DNA of 14,542 nucleotides, taken from the NCBI GenBank assembly GCA_021203665.1, contig JAJQAT010000022.1, positions 1 to 14,542 on the forward strand. Direction: 5' to 3'. The stretch comes from Bacillota bacterium. GTDB lineage: Bacteria; Bacillota; Clostridia; UBA1381. The translations under genes were made by a program, and so were the position numbers. The notes below the pieces were generated by a model. The model saw nothing but the letters and a program-made list of their open reading frames with translations. It did not search any database and was not told where the DNA came from. This document shows positions 6,353 through 14,456 of the stretch, in pieces. The first letter of the stretch is position 1. Each line of letters starts with the position of its first letter.

Positions 6353-7741
6353 TTGGTATTTTCAAGCCTAATGTTTATGTGCATATTTCTGCCGGCGATG
6401 CTGATTGCATATAACATCTCAAAGAGCATTACATATAAAAATATAATACTGGTTATTGTTTCGCTGTTTTTCTATGCGTGGGGCGAGCCCGTATGGGTGG
6501 TGCTGCTGATTTTCAGCGCGCTTGTGGACTACGTAAATGGGCGTATTATAGATAAATACTACGCGCGCACGGGCGCGGCAATAGCGCTTGTATCGTCGCT
6601 TGTCATAAACCTCGGACTTCTTGTTGTGTTCAAATATTCGGGGTTTTTTACCGATAATATAAATTTGATTTTTCACACCGATATTCCAAAGCCGGGACTT
6701 GAGCTGCCTATCGGAATATCGTTTTACACATTTCAGACGCTTTCATATACGATTGATATGTACCGCGGAAAAACGCGCGTTCAGAAGTCCTTTTTAAGCT
6801 TTTTGGCGTATGTTTCGATGTTTCCGCAGCTTGTGGCGGGACCAATCGTGCGTTATTCCTCCGTCGCGGCGGAGCTGACCGATAGGAGGGTAACGTCGGA
6901 GGATTTCGCGTACGGCGTAAGACGCTTTACCGCGGGATTGTGCAAAAAGGTAATGCTTGCCAACAGCGCCGGCAGCGCGGCGTCTATGATTTTGGACAGC
7001 ACGCGGCTGACGGTTATGTCCTCCTGGCTCGGAATTATTATGTACACCTTTCAGATATATTTCGACTTTTCCGGCTACAGCGATATGGCGATAGGTCTGG
7101 GACGTATGCTCGGCTTTCATTTTCCCGAAAACTTTGAATATCCGTATATTTCAAGGAATATCACGGGATTTTGGCGCAGGTGGCACATTTCGCTGTCCTC
7201 GTTTTTCCGCGATTATGTGTATATCCCGTTGGGCGGAAATCGGTACCGTCCCATACGCAATATACTCATAGTGTGGCTGCTTACCGGCTTTTGGCACGGC
7301 GCAAGCTGGAATTTTGTGCTTTGGGGACTTTTTTACGCGCTGCTTTTGTTGGCGGAAAAAAATCTTTTCAGGAAAAAGCTGCTGAAAATTCCCGCGCCGC
7401 TCTGTTATATATATACGATGTTTTTCGTTATACTCGGTTGGGCGCTGTTCTATTATACGGATTTGGGCGCGCTGTGGACGTTTGCAAAGAGCGCGTTCGG
7501 AGTGAACACGGCTCTCTATGACCTGACGGCTGTTTCCGCGTTCTGTACAAACGCGTGGCTTTTCGCGGCGTGCGCTATAGCGTCCACGCCGGTGCCGTCG
7601 GTTATATATAACCATTTGTGCAAGAAATCAAATGTCTTTGCGGCAATATCGCAGCCCTTGCTTGTGATGCTGGGATTGGGCGCGTGCTTTGTGCTGCTTG
7701 TGGGACAAACCTATAACCCGTTTTTGTATTTCAGATTTTAA
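6353..7741 (+). CDS. MBOAT-family (AlgI/DltB-like) membrane O-acyltransferase
   Basis: This 462-residue polytopic membrane protein (roughly ten or more hydrophobic segments) belongs to the membrane-bound O-acyltransferases that pass acetyl groups across the membrane to cell-surface polysaccharide. The conserved FWRRWHISLSSFFRDYVYIPLGGNR block (H278) and LTGFWHGASWNFVLWG with the catalytic-site histidine H315 are both intact. The start is TTG at 6353, chosen because VFSSLMFMCIFLPAMLIAY is the normal AlgI N-terminus and GGAGGG is 6 nt upstream; the next ATG would delete it. It is followed 15 nt later by its DHHW partner, with AAGGAGG between. DltB is a less likely identity because the other dlt genes are absent. 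Confidence 0.92.
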   Translation: MVFSSLMFMCIFLPAMLIAYNISKSITYKNIILVIVSLFFYAWGEPVWVVLLIFSALVDYVNGRIIDKYYARTGAAIALVSSLVINLGLLVVFKYSGFFTDNINLIFHTDIPKPGLELPIGISFYTFQTLSYTIDMYRGKTRVQKSFLSFLAYVSMFPQLVAGPIVRYSSVAAELTDRRVTSEDFAYGVRRFTAGLCKKVMLANSAGSAASMILDSTRLTVMSSWLGIIMYTFQIYFDFSGYSDMAIGLGRMLGFHFPENFEYPYISRNITGFWRRWHISLSSFFRDYVYIPLGGNRYRPIRNILIVWLLTGFWHGASWNFVLWGLFYALLLLAEKNLFRKKLLKIPAPLCYIYTMFFVILGWALFYYTDLGALWTFAKSAFGVNTALYDLTAVSAFCTNAWLFAACAIASTPVPSVIYNHLCKKSNVFAAISQPLLVMLGLGACFVLLVGQTYNPFLYFRF

Positions 7742-7756
7742 AAAGGAGGCGGCGGT

Positions 7757-8941
7757 ATGAAAAATAAATTGGTAATCGGCGCGTTCGCGCTTATGTTGGC
7801 GGCGTTTATAGTCGTTTTGTCGCTTCCCGCCGACACGGAGAGCATAGAGGCTGAAAACAGAACCGCGGCAACCGCGCCGCCGCTTTCGGAGGAAACCGTT
7901 TTTTCGGGAGAATTTGCCTCCGGATTTGAGAGCTTTATCGGCGACAGCGTGGGGTACCGTTCGTTTTTCACGCAGCTTTCAAAGCAAATCGAGAGCTTGG
8001 AGGGATTTACGCCCGACACGGGAAGCGTTATATCCGCGAATAAGGATATAGGAACGGGAACAACTCAGAAAATGACGCTCCTTGTCGCGGACGGCGCGAT
8101 TATGGAGATGTTCGAGAGGAATGAGGATAATGAACGCGTGTATACGGAAATGGTGAATCATTACGCCGAAAAGCTGCCCGAGGATATAGAGCTGTTCAAT
8201 ATGATTATTCCGACGCAGCTTGAATTTCAGGAGCCTATATATAAAAATCTTCAGGACAGTCAAAAGGACGCGATAGACGCGATTTATGCCGGATTGGACG
8301 AAAGGGTGACGGCAGTTGACGCGTACAGTGCGCTGGAGGAGCATAAGGACGAGTATATTTATCTCAGAACCGACCATCACTGGACGCCCCTGGGCGCGTA
8401 TTATGCCTACCGCGCGTTTATGTCCGCCGAGGGCGGAGAGGCTGCCGATAAGGACGATTTTGAAAGCGGAGCGATACAGAATTTTCTCGGCTATCTTTAT
8501 GACAGGGTCAACTCGTCGGATTTTGAGGCAGAGCCGGACGTTATAGAGTGGTATGACGTTGACCCCGACGAGCATATCACAACCGTTATGCACGGGCTTG
8601 ACGACGACGGAAACCCGACGACCTACAGCGGTACAATGTACGACCGTACAAAGGCGAATTACTCGTTCTTTTTCGGCAGCGACCACCCGATTGTGGAGAT
8701 GACAAACGAGGATAATACAGGCGGCAAGACGATTGTGCTTTTAAAGGAATCATATTCAAACGCGCTCGCGCCGTGGCTGATTAAGAGCTATTATAAGGTA
8801 ATCCTTGTTGACCCGAGAATTTATAAGGGAGATTTCGAGGACGTGCTTAGCGATTATTCGCCCGACGAGGTGATGATTGTGAATTATATTTTAACAACAA
8901 ATTTTCCGGATTACTGCGCGCTGCTTACGGATTTATATTAA
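7757..8941 (+). CDS. DHHW-family (AlgJ/AlgX-like) extracellular acetyltransferase partner
   Basis: The protein has one N-terminal hydrophobic segment (residues 4-24), a signal anchor or signal peptide, and then a soluble extracellular domain. RTDHHWTPLGAYYAY (D206-H207-H208-W209) is the diagnostic DHHW motif, and KESYSNALAPWL near the C-terminus supplies the likely SGNH nucleophile S332. Paired with an MBOAT gene, such proteins receive the acetyl group and place it on extracellular polysaccharide hydroxyls. AAGGAGG lies 7 nt before the ATG, and the 15-nt gap indicates co-transcription with the MBOAT gene. No glycosyltransferase or polymerase gene lies beside the pair, so the acceptor polymer is unknown. 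The 394 residues are normal for the family. Confidence 0.88.
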   Translation: MKNKLVIGAFALMLAAFIVVLSLPADTESIEAENRTAATAPPLSEETVFSGEFASGFESFIGDSVGYRSFFTQLSKQIESLEGFTPDTGSVISANKDIGTGTTQKMTLLVADGAIMEMFERNEDNERVYTEMVNHYAEKLPEDIELFNMIIPTQLEFQEPIYKNLQDSQKDAIDAIYAGLDERVTAVDAYSALEEHKDEYIYLRTDHHWTPLGAYYAYRAFMSAEGGEAADKDDFESGAIQNFLGYLYDRVNSSDFEAEPDVIEWYDVDPDEHITTVMHGLDDDGNPTTYSGTMYDRTKANYSFFFGSDHPIVEMTNEDNTGGKTIVLLKESYSNALAPWLIKSYYKVILVDPRIYKGDFEDVLSDYSPDEVMIVNYILTTNFPDYCALLTDLY

Positions 8942-8987
8942 CATGGGCTGCGGGCAGACTCCGGCGGTGTTTTGTGTCATAAAACTA

Positions 8988-9017
8988 TTGACAAACCGAT
9001 ATGGAATTTAGTATAAT
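8988..9017 (+). promoter_or_regulatory. Consensus promoter of the ABC importer operon
   Basis: TTGACA (8988-8993) and TATAAT (9012-9017) are both perfect and separated by 18 bp; transcription should start near 9024. The 46 bases between the DHHW stop and this promoter show no clear terminator, so read-through from the O-acetylation operon is possible. Confidence 0.85.
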
Positions 9018-9041
9018 ATATAAACGTAAGCAATAAGACTT

Positions 9042-9083
9042 ATGCCTCATTGAGCTATGCGGCTTTGAGGCATTTCTGTTTTA
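9042..9083 (+). promoter_or_regulatory. Terminator-like leader hairpin (possible attenuator) of the ABC importer operon
   Basis: ATGCCTCA (9042-9049) pairs perfectly with TGAGGCAT (9066-9073), with a small inner AGC/GCT stem, and is followed by the T-rich run TTTCTGTTTT (9073-9082). It lies about 18 nt after the predicted start and 37 nt before the lipoprotein ATG, so it must act in the operon's own leader. The two halves are also an imperfect tandem repeat: TATGC..C.TTGAG occurs at 9041-9054 and again at 9056-9069. I see no T-box or other riboswitch core that I can name. Confidence 0.55.
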
Positions 9084-9110
9084 TTAAAAGAAAGAAAGGA
9101 AGAAGAAAAA

Positions 9111-10112
9111 ATGAAAAATTTTAAAAAGGTAACGGCAATCGGAATGGCGGCTGCGCTTTGTGCGGCATCCTTGGCGGGCTGCGGCGGCTCGACCGAGACC
9201 GCGGACGGCGAGACGGCTTATAAAATAGGCGTATTGCAGTATGCGGATCACCCGTCGCTTGACAACTGTCTTACAGGCTTTGAGCAGGGACTTGAGGAAG
9301 AGGGAATCGTATACGAGATTACCGCTCAGTCGGCTAAGGGCGACGATGCCACAAACACGCAAATCGCTCAGCAGTTTGTTTCGCAGGGTATGGACCTTTT
9401 GTGCGGAATTGCAACGCCGTCGGCTCAGGCTTGCTACAACGCCGCTTATGAGGCGGGTATTCCCGTAATATTCAACGCTGTTTCGGATCCCGTCGCGGCA
9501 AAGCTTGCGGAGAGCGAAACACAGGCGATGGACGGTATCACGGGCGTAAGCGATATGCTGCCTGTTGAAGAGCAGCTCAAGCTTATCCGCGAAATGCTGC
9601 CGGACGCAAAGAAAATAGGTATAATTTACACCACAAGCGAGGCAAATTCCGTTTCAACCATTGAAAGCTATAAGGAAAAGGTCGGCGAATACGGCTTTGA
9701 GCTTGTTGAAAAGGGCATCACAAACGCGTCGGAAATTCCTCAGGCGGCAGACCTGCTCGTAAACGAGGTTGACTGTATTACAAATATGACCGATAATACC
9801 GTAGTGGCAAATCTGCCGGTTCTTTTGGAAAAGGCTAACGCTAAAAATATTCCGGTATTCGGAAGCGAAGAGGAGCAGGTAGGAAACGGCTGTATAGCAT
9901 CCGCGGGTATCGACTACATAGAGCTTGGCAAAAAAGCGGGCGTGATGGCGGCAAGGGTACTTCGCGGCGAGGATATTTCAACAATTCCTTATGAAACCAT
10001 GACGGAAAGCAAGATTACAATAAACACCGACGCTGCCGAGGCAATAGGAGTAACAATACCGCAGTCGATAACAGACAGAGCTGAGGTCAAAAACGCTCCG
10101 TCAGAGTCATGA
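9111..10112 (+). CDS. ABC transporter substrate-binding lipoprotein, ABC_sub_bind (TrpX-like) family
   Basis: This is the extracytoplasmic binding protein of an ABC importer. Residues 1-24 form a lipoprotein signal peptide: positive KNFKK, hydrophobic core, and lipobox L21-A22-G23-C24, so the mature protein is anchored through C24. The body has the two-lobed ABC_sub_bind pattern (KIGVLQYADHPSLDNCLTGFEQGLEEEG; GTPSAQACYN-type strand-turn blocks; KKIGIIYTTSEANS; IPVFGSEEEQ; GCIASAGIDYIELGKKAG). Known members of this family bind aromatic amino acids such as tryptophan or tyrosine, but ligand residues cannot be assigned here. AAAGGA lies 10 nt before ATG. Its stop overlaps the permease start (ATGA), so the two are coupled. 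Confidence 0.9.
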   Translation: MKNFKKVTAIGMAAALCAASLAGCGGSTETADGETAYKIGVLQYADHPSLDNCLTGFEQGLEEEGIVYEITAQSAKGDDATNTQIAQQFVSQGMDLLCGIATPSAQACYNAAYEAGIPVIFNAVSDPVAAKLAESETQAMDGITGVSDMLPVEEQLKLIREMLPDAKKIGIIYTTSEANSVSTIESYKEKVGEYGFELVEKGITNASEIPQAADLLVNEVDCITNMTDNTVVANLPVLLEKANAKNIPVFGSEEEQVGNGCIASAGIDYIELGKKAGVMAARVLRGEDISTIPYETMTESKITINTDAAEAIGVTIPQSITDRAEVKNAPSES

Positions 10113-11014
10113 GTGATATTCTCTCAATAGGTATAGGAATATTTGAGCAGGGATTTATTTACGGAATTATGGCTATGGGTGTGTATATCACCTATACGAT
10201 ACTTGATTTTCCCGATTTGTCTGTTGACGGAACATTCCCTCTCGGAATCGCGGTATGCTTTGTAATGCTCAACAACGGACTCAATCCGTGGCTCGCACTG
10301 CTTGCGGCGTTCGCGGCAGGCTGCGTCGCCGGCGCATTTACGGGACTTTTAAACGTAAAGCTGAGGATAAAAAATCTTCTGTGCGGTATTCTTACCATGA
10401 CGGCACTGTATTCTGTAAATTACAGCATTGTCGGCAAAGCGTCCGATTTCTTAAGTATGGATGTTACGACGATTTTTTCGCAGACGTCCTTCATATTCGG
10501 CGGAGTGCTTGCTCCGTACGCAAAGCTGATTGTTATACTTGTAATAGCGCTTGCCGCAAAATTCGCGCTTGACTGGTATTTGAGAACAAAGTCGGGATTT
10601 CTGCTCAGAAGTGTGGGAGATAACGAGGGACTTGTTATAACGCTCGCGCAAAATCCCGGCACAATAAAAATAATCGGTCTTGCCGTTGCAAACGGTCTTG
10701 TTTCGCTGGCGGGCGCGGTTTACTGCCAGTACGGCAGAGCGTTTAACGTCGGCTCCGGCACCGGTACGGTGGTTATGGGACTTGCCGCGGTTATTATAGG
10801 CACCACGGTATTTAAAAAGGTGAAATTCCTCCGCGTTACCACAGGCGTGCTTTGCGGTATGGTTGTGTATAAGGCGTGTATTTCAATCGCGCTCGCGCTC
10901 GGTTTACGCTCGCAGGATACGAATTTAATGATTACGGTTCTGTTCATCATAACGCTTATGCTGAACGAATTTGTCTTTAAGAAAAAGAAAGCCGGGGTGA
11001 AAAAGGATGCTTAA
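10109..11014 (+). CDS. ABC transporter permease (TrpY-like, BPD_transp_2 type)
   Basis: A 301-residue membrane protein with about eight or nine hydrophobic segments, forming the membrane channel of the importer. The cytoplasmic loop TKSGFLLRSVGDNEGLVITLAQNPGTIKIIGLAVANGL resembles the ATPase-contact region of branched-chain-type permeases, and LVSLAGAVYCQYG follows as expected. Related TrpXYZ-like systems have this gene order: binding protein, permease, ATPase. The start ATG overlaps the lipoprotein stop by 4 nt and the end overlaps the ATPase start by 8 nt. The C-terminus is strongly basic (KKKKAGVKKDA). Confidence 0.9.
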   Translation: MSDILSIGIGIFEQGFIYGIMAMGVYITYTILDFPDLSVDGTFPLGIAVCFVMLNNGLNPWLALLAAFAAGCVAGAFTGLLNVKLRIKNLLCGILTMTALYSVNYSIVGKASDFLSMDVTTIFSQTSFIFGGVLAPYAKLIVILVIALAAKFALDWYLRTKSGFLLRSVGDNEGLVITLAQNPGTIKIIGLAVANGLVSLAGAVYCQYGRAFNVGSGTGTVVMGLAAVIIGTTVFKKVKFLRVTTGVLCGMVVYKACISIALALGLRSQDTNLMITVLFIITLMLNEFVFKKKKAGVKKDA

Positions 11015-11780
11015 GCTTTCTAATATATATAAGACCTTTAACCAAGGCACTATTGATGAAAAGGTTCTTTTTTCGGATTTTAACCTGACTGTAGAGGACG
11101 GCGAATTTGTCGGCGTTATCGGCTCAAACGGAAGCGGCAAGACAACCATGCTCAACATCATATCGGGCGATATGCCCGTTGACAGCGGCTCCGTAATGCT
11201 CGGAAACGAGGAGCTTAATCACGTTAAAAACTATAAGAGGTCAAGAAAAATAGGCAGAGTTTTCCAGGACCCGTCAATGGGAACCTGTCCGTCGATGACT
11301 ATATGGGAGAATATGTCCATAGCCGATAATAAGGGCAGAACCTACGGACTTTCGTTCGGCTTGAACCGCCAGCGTAAGGACTTCTATTGCTCCCAGCTTG
11401 AGCTTTTGGGTATGGGACTTGAGAACAGGTTGAATACTCCCGCCGGCTCGCTTTCGGGCGGTCAAAGACAGGCGTTGGCGCTTATTATGGCGACTATGAT
11501 ACGTCCAGAGCTGCTGCTGCTCGACGAGCATACGGCGGCGCTTGACCCAAAGTCCTCCGATACGGTTATGATGCTCACGGAAAGAATTATCCGCGAAAAA
11601 AACATTACCACGCTTATGGTAACTCATAACCTGCGCCACGCCGTGGAGCACGGCACGCGCACCATCATGATGCACGAGGGCAGCGCCATTATGGACGTTT
11701 CCGGCAAGGAAAAGGAAAATATGACGATTAACGATTATTTAAAGGTGTTCAATGAAATAAGCATTGAATGCGGAAACTAA
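11007..11780 (+). CDS. ABC transporter ATP-binding protein (TrpZ-like)
   Basis: This is the cytoplasmic ATPase driving the importer. All catalytic elements are present: Walker A GSNGSGKT (39-46), signature LSGGQ (149-153), Walker B ending LLLLDE (D173, E174), a D-loop ALDPKSS and the switch histidine H207 in MVTHN. The 257 residues are typical. The ATG lies inside the end of the permease gene with GGGGTG just upstream, implying coupled translation. It is the last gene of the operon and is followed at once by a strong terminator. Confidence 0.94.
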   Translation: MLKLSNIYKTFNQGTIDEKVLFSDFNLTVEDGEFVGVIGSNGSGKTTMLNIISGDMPVDSGSVMLGNEELNHVKNYKRSRKIGRVFQDPSMGTCPSMTIWENMSIADNKGRTYGLSFGLNRQRKDFYCSQLELLGMGLENRLNTPAGSLSGGQRQALALIMATMIRPELLLLDEHTAALDPKSSDTVMMLTERIIREKNITTLMVTHNLRHAVEHGTRTIMMHEGSAIMDVSGKEKENMTINDYLKVFNEISIECGN

Positions 11781-11784
11781 ACAG

Positions 11785-11844
11785 GCTGTAGACAGGGTAT
11801 ATCAATGGTTTTGTTGATATATCCGTCTACAGCTTTATTTTTTT
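11785..11844 (+). terminator. Strong intrinsic terminator of the ABC importer operon
   Basis: GCTGTAGAC (11785-11793) pairs with GTCTACAGC (11825-11833). After one bulged A, GGGTATATCAA (11795-11805) pairs with the downstream arm at 11814-11824, including one G-U pair, giving a stem above 20 bp. The run TTTATTTTTTT (11834-11844) follows. The minus-strand gene from the right ends inside this T-run; the opposite side has only a weak T-run (TGTTTAGTTT), so leftward termination would be poor. Confidence 0.93.
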
Positions 11845-13645
11845 AAAAATTCATATATTCAATATACAGTCTTTCAAAATCGGGGTTATTTCCAAGGGAT
11901 ATTTCGCTTGAAATATTTTTAATATGCAAAATACGCTCATCGCCGTCGTTTTCGGAGCAGTATTTGGCGCAGCCGCCGAGCGAGCTGTTTCCGATTACCT
12001 TTGTTTTGCCCTTGAACTCCGTCGGCAATATGCCGATATTGCACGCCTTATCAATATCCAATCCGTACCCGAACCCGCCGGCGAGGTAAACGGTGTCTAT
12101 ATCGGCGAAGTCTGTTTTTCGCTCCTTCGCGAGAGCTTCAATTCCCGCTCTTACCGCCGCCTTAGCCATTTGCACCTGACGTATATCGTTCTGAGTAAAA
12201 ACAATATCGTCCGCGACTCTGTAGCCGTCCGTAAAATAATCGTCGGCAAGAAGTCCCGTATTGTTTATTATTCCGGCGTCCAAAAGCTCCGAAACAAGCT
12301 CTATAATACCCGTGCCGCATAAACCTATGGGCGGCTTATTTCCTATGGTTTTTAATTTGCCGCTTTTTAAATCAACTCCGCATACCGCGCCGTCCACGGA
12401 ACCGACGCCGCACGATATGCGTCCGCCCTCAAACGCGGGACCCGCGGCGGTCGAGGTCGCCGTAATGCCGCGCCTGTTTCCCACAGCCATTTCACCGTTC
12501 GTTCCGAGGTCTATAAACATATTCGTTTTTTCCGATTTGTCAAAATCGCACATATACAGTCCGCTGACAATATCTCCGCCGACAAAAGCCGATATTCCTC
12601 CGCAAACAACGGTCGGCACGGGAGCTGTTTTACTGTTTGTGAGCGCGTCGAAGGTGGTTTTTATCGTGTCCAAATGCTCCGATTTAAACGGATATTTGCC
12701 GAGAGAGGCGCAGGAGTAATCCATTAAAAGATGCACCATCGCCGTATTGCCGGCGATTACCGCAATATCGGCGTCGCCCGTGCCCTTTGTAACCTCCTTA
12801 TACCCGCTTATCAGCGTATAACGTATCATAGACGCAAGCTCGCCGTTTCTTCCTCTGTTGGCTGCCTCTATACGTGAAAGAACATCAAGTCCGAAACGTC
12901 TTTGCGGATTTATCGTTTTATATGTCTTATCCGTCCCGCGCTCGGATATAAGCTCAAACGCGACCGTGGTTGTGCCTATGTCTATGCACACGGCGCGTTT
13001 GCCGCTTTCGACGCTCGGCTTATATTCATATCCCGACAGCACATTAAACGCGCCGCCCTTTGAAACGCTTCTTCTCGGGCAGTTAAAATTACCGCATTCC
13101 TCACAGTTATGCTGCGCGTTAAACATCCTTTCATCAAGCGTAAATTCTATTATATATCCGAAGGTTTTTGCCGGCTCAAACATAAACGCGCTCGTCAATC
13201 CCACACCGTCAATTCCTGTTTTTTCGAGAATTACCTCCTGCTGCGAAAGAGGAATATCCTTAGGCGCGTCAAGGCGTTTTTTTACTCCGTATCCCTCAAC
13301 CGCGCATTCGTACTTGATACGCTCCGCCAAGATATTATCCATCGCAAAAATATACTCGTCCGCCATAGCGTCGGCAAGCAAACCCTTCATACCCTCGCCG
13401 TTATCAAAAAACGCCTTTGAGTATTCGCTTATTTTTTCGCCGAGGGTAAGCAGGCAATACGCCCTCATACCGTCCGGCGCCATAACCGCGCGCGGAGATA
13501 TTAAGCCGTACACCTCATTTTCAAGCTCGTCAAAATACTCGGAAACGGTATCATAAACGCTGCTTTCCCTAAAGCAGCCGAGCGTGCCGAGCACGCTTTC
13601 CTTATTTATTTTTATATCAAATTTTTCGATTTGTATTTTTTTCAT
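11843..13645 (-). CDS. RACo-like ASKHA protein (DUF4445) with MetH-reactivation-like N-terminus
   Basis: This 600-residue cytoplasmic protein is probably an ATP-dependent reductive activator of a corrinoid protein. Residues 1-192 resemble the AdoMet-binding reactivation domain of B12-dependent methionine synthase (IPLSQQEVILEKTGIDGVGLTSAFMFEPAKTFGYII), ending in a C181-x2-C184-x4-C189-P-R motif. From 217 on it is a RACo-type ASKHA ATPase: DIGTTT (222-227), IDLGTNGE (378-385) with TSTAAGPAFEGGRISCG, and GGFGYGLDIDKACNIGILP (from 523). The N-terminal 2Fe-2S ferredoxin domain of classical RACo is absent. Start ATG 13645 has GGAG close upstream; an upstream in-frame start would add 14 residues overlapping the deacetylase end. 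It follows the deacetylase by 16 nt. No corrinoid protein or methyltransferase is nearby, so its target is unknown. Confidence 0.85.
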   Translation of the reverse strand: MKKIQIEKFDIKINKESVLGTLGCFRESSVYDTVSEYFDELENEVYGLISPRAVMAPDGMRAYCLLTLGEKISEYSKAFFDNGEGMKGLLADAMADEYIFAMDNILAERIKYECAVEGYGVKKRLDAPKDIPLSQQEVILEKTGIDGVGLTSAFMFEPAKTFGYIIEFTLDERMFNAQHNCEECGNFNCPRRSVSKGGAFNVLSGYEYKPSVESGKRAVCIDIGTTTVAFELISERGTDKTYKTINPQRRFGLDVLSRIEAANRGRNGELASMIRYTLISGYKEVTKGTGDADIAVIAGNTAMVHLLMDYSCASLGKYPFKSEHLDTIKTTFDALTNSKTAPVPTVVCGGISAFVGGDIVSGLYMCDFDKSEKTNMFIDLGTNGEMAVGNRRGITATSTAAGPAFEGGRISCGVGSVDGAVCGVDLKSGKLKTIGNKPPIGLCGTGIIELVSELLDAGIINNTGLLADDYFTDGYRVADDIVFTQNDIRQVQMAKAAVRAGIEALAKERKTDFADIDTVYLAGGFGYGLDIDKACNIGILPTEFKGKTKVIGNSSLGGCAKYCSENDGDERILHIKNISSEISLGNNPDFERLYIEYMNF

Positions 13646-13661
13646 ATTAGCTCCGCGTATT

Positions 13662-14435
13662 TTAAAATCTTTCTTCCGCTCTTTCAAACACCTCCTGCGA
13701 GGACAGGGAATACTCCCTGTTCATACGCTTTAAAGGATATGACGTGTCGCCGTTATACTTATTTACTCCGTACTCCGTGCTGAACGATATTGCGTATCCG
13801 AGGCGTTCCTTGACAGCGCCGTCAAGCTCCGCCGTGAAATAGCCGTAGGGCCATGAAATGCTTGTAATATCCTTGCCCGTGACCTTTTTTAAAATTTCGC
13901 CGTTCGAGCTTATGTCGGCAAGCACCTCAAAAAACGAATTTGGGTTATTGTATATGCCGACAAGCTGCTCCACGGGCGTATGGTGAATCGCGTTTGTGTG
14001 ATTTCCTATTTCCACAAGTCCGCTGTTAGCCATTTCATATGCTTCGTCCTCGCTTAGGTAGCCGTAACGGTTTATGTATGAGCCGATAAGATACATAGTA
14101 GCCTTTGCGTTATGCTTTTTCAGCACCGGAAACACGTCCGTGTAAAAATTCGAGTATCCGTCGTCAAAGGTGAGCAGGAGAATTTTTCTTCCGTCAATAT
14201 CCGCCATGCTCGCTTCGGCAAGCTCCGTGGCGGTCATGGTTATATAGCCCCTGTCCGTGAAATATTGAATATCCTCGTCAAGCTGCTCGGGAGATATTGT
14301 ATAGTCGCCCCATCTTGACGAATCCTCCGTAACGCTGTGATACATAAGCGCCGCGACGTCCGCCGCCGCGCTCGCCGATACGCACCCCAACACAAGTATT
14401 ATAAAAACCGCCGCAACGGCAGCTGTTTTTTTCAT
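13662..14435 (-). CDS. Secreted polysaccharide deacetylase (NodB-like)
   Basis: The enzyme removes N-acetyl (or O-acetyl) groups from an extracellular glycan such as peptidoglycan. The N-terminus is a signal peptide (MKKTAAVAAVFIILVLGC...); cleavage after the ASAAA region is likely, though C18 after VLG could make it a lipoprotein. The mature part starts with AALMYHSV, then motif 1 TFDDGYSNF (D91 catalytic base, D92 metal), motif 2 GNHTNAIHH (H146 and H151 metal ligands) and motif 3 SWPYG. The 257 residues fit the single-domain MYHSV type. ATG 14435 is chosen because GGAGG lies 8 nt upstream; an upstream GTG overlaps that ribosome binding site itself. It heads an operon with the RACo-like gene. 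Confidence 0.92.
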   Translation of the reverse strand: MKKTAAVAAVFIILVLGCVSASAAADVAALMYHSVTEDSSRWGDYTISPEQLDEDIQYFTDRGYITMTATELAEASMADIDGRKILLLTFDDGYSNFYTDVFPVLKKHNAKATMYLIGSYINRYGYLSEDEAYEMANSGLVEIGNHTNAIHHTPVEQLVGIYNNPNSFFEVLADISSNGEILKKVTGKDITSISWPYGYFTAELDGAVKERLGYAISFSTEYGVNKYNGDTSYPLKRMNREYSLSSQEVFERAEERF

Positions 14436-14456
14436 TTTTAGCACCTCCGTAACAGC

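Noticed and set aside
7979..8686. A 235-codon minus-strand frame inside the DHHW gene
   Set aside because: It is a shadow of a gene with a clear DHHW motif, and no family features or ribosome binding site support it.
8943..9011. A 22-codon frame (starting MGCGQ) directly after the DHHW stop
   Set aside because: It has no ribosome binding site and runs through the -35 box of the importer promoter.
9024..9110. A T-box or named riboswitch in the importer leader
   Set aside because: At about 87 nt the leader is too short for a T-box, and it shows no AGGGTGGNACCGCG-like core or any riboswitch core I recognise.
12858..13556. A 232-codon + strand frame opposite the RACo-like gene
   Set aside because: It is rich in serine and proline as expected from antisense reading, has no signals, and opposes a recognised protein.
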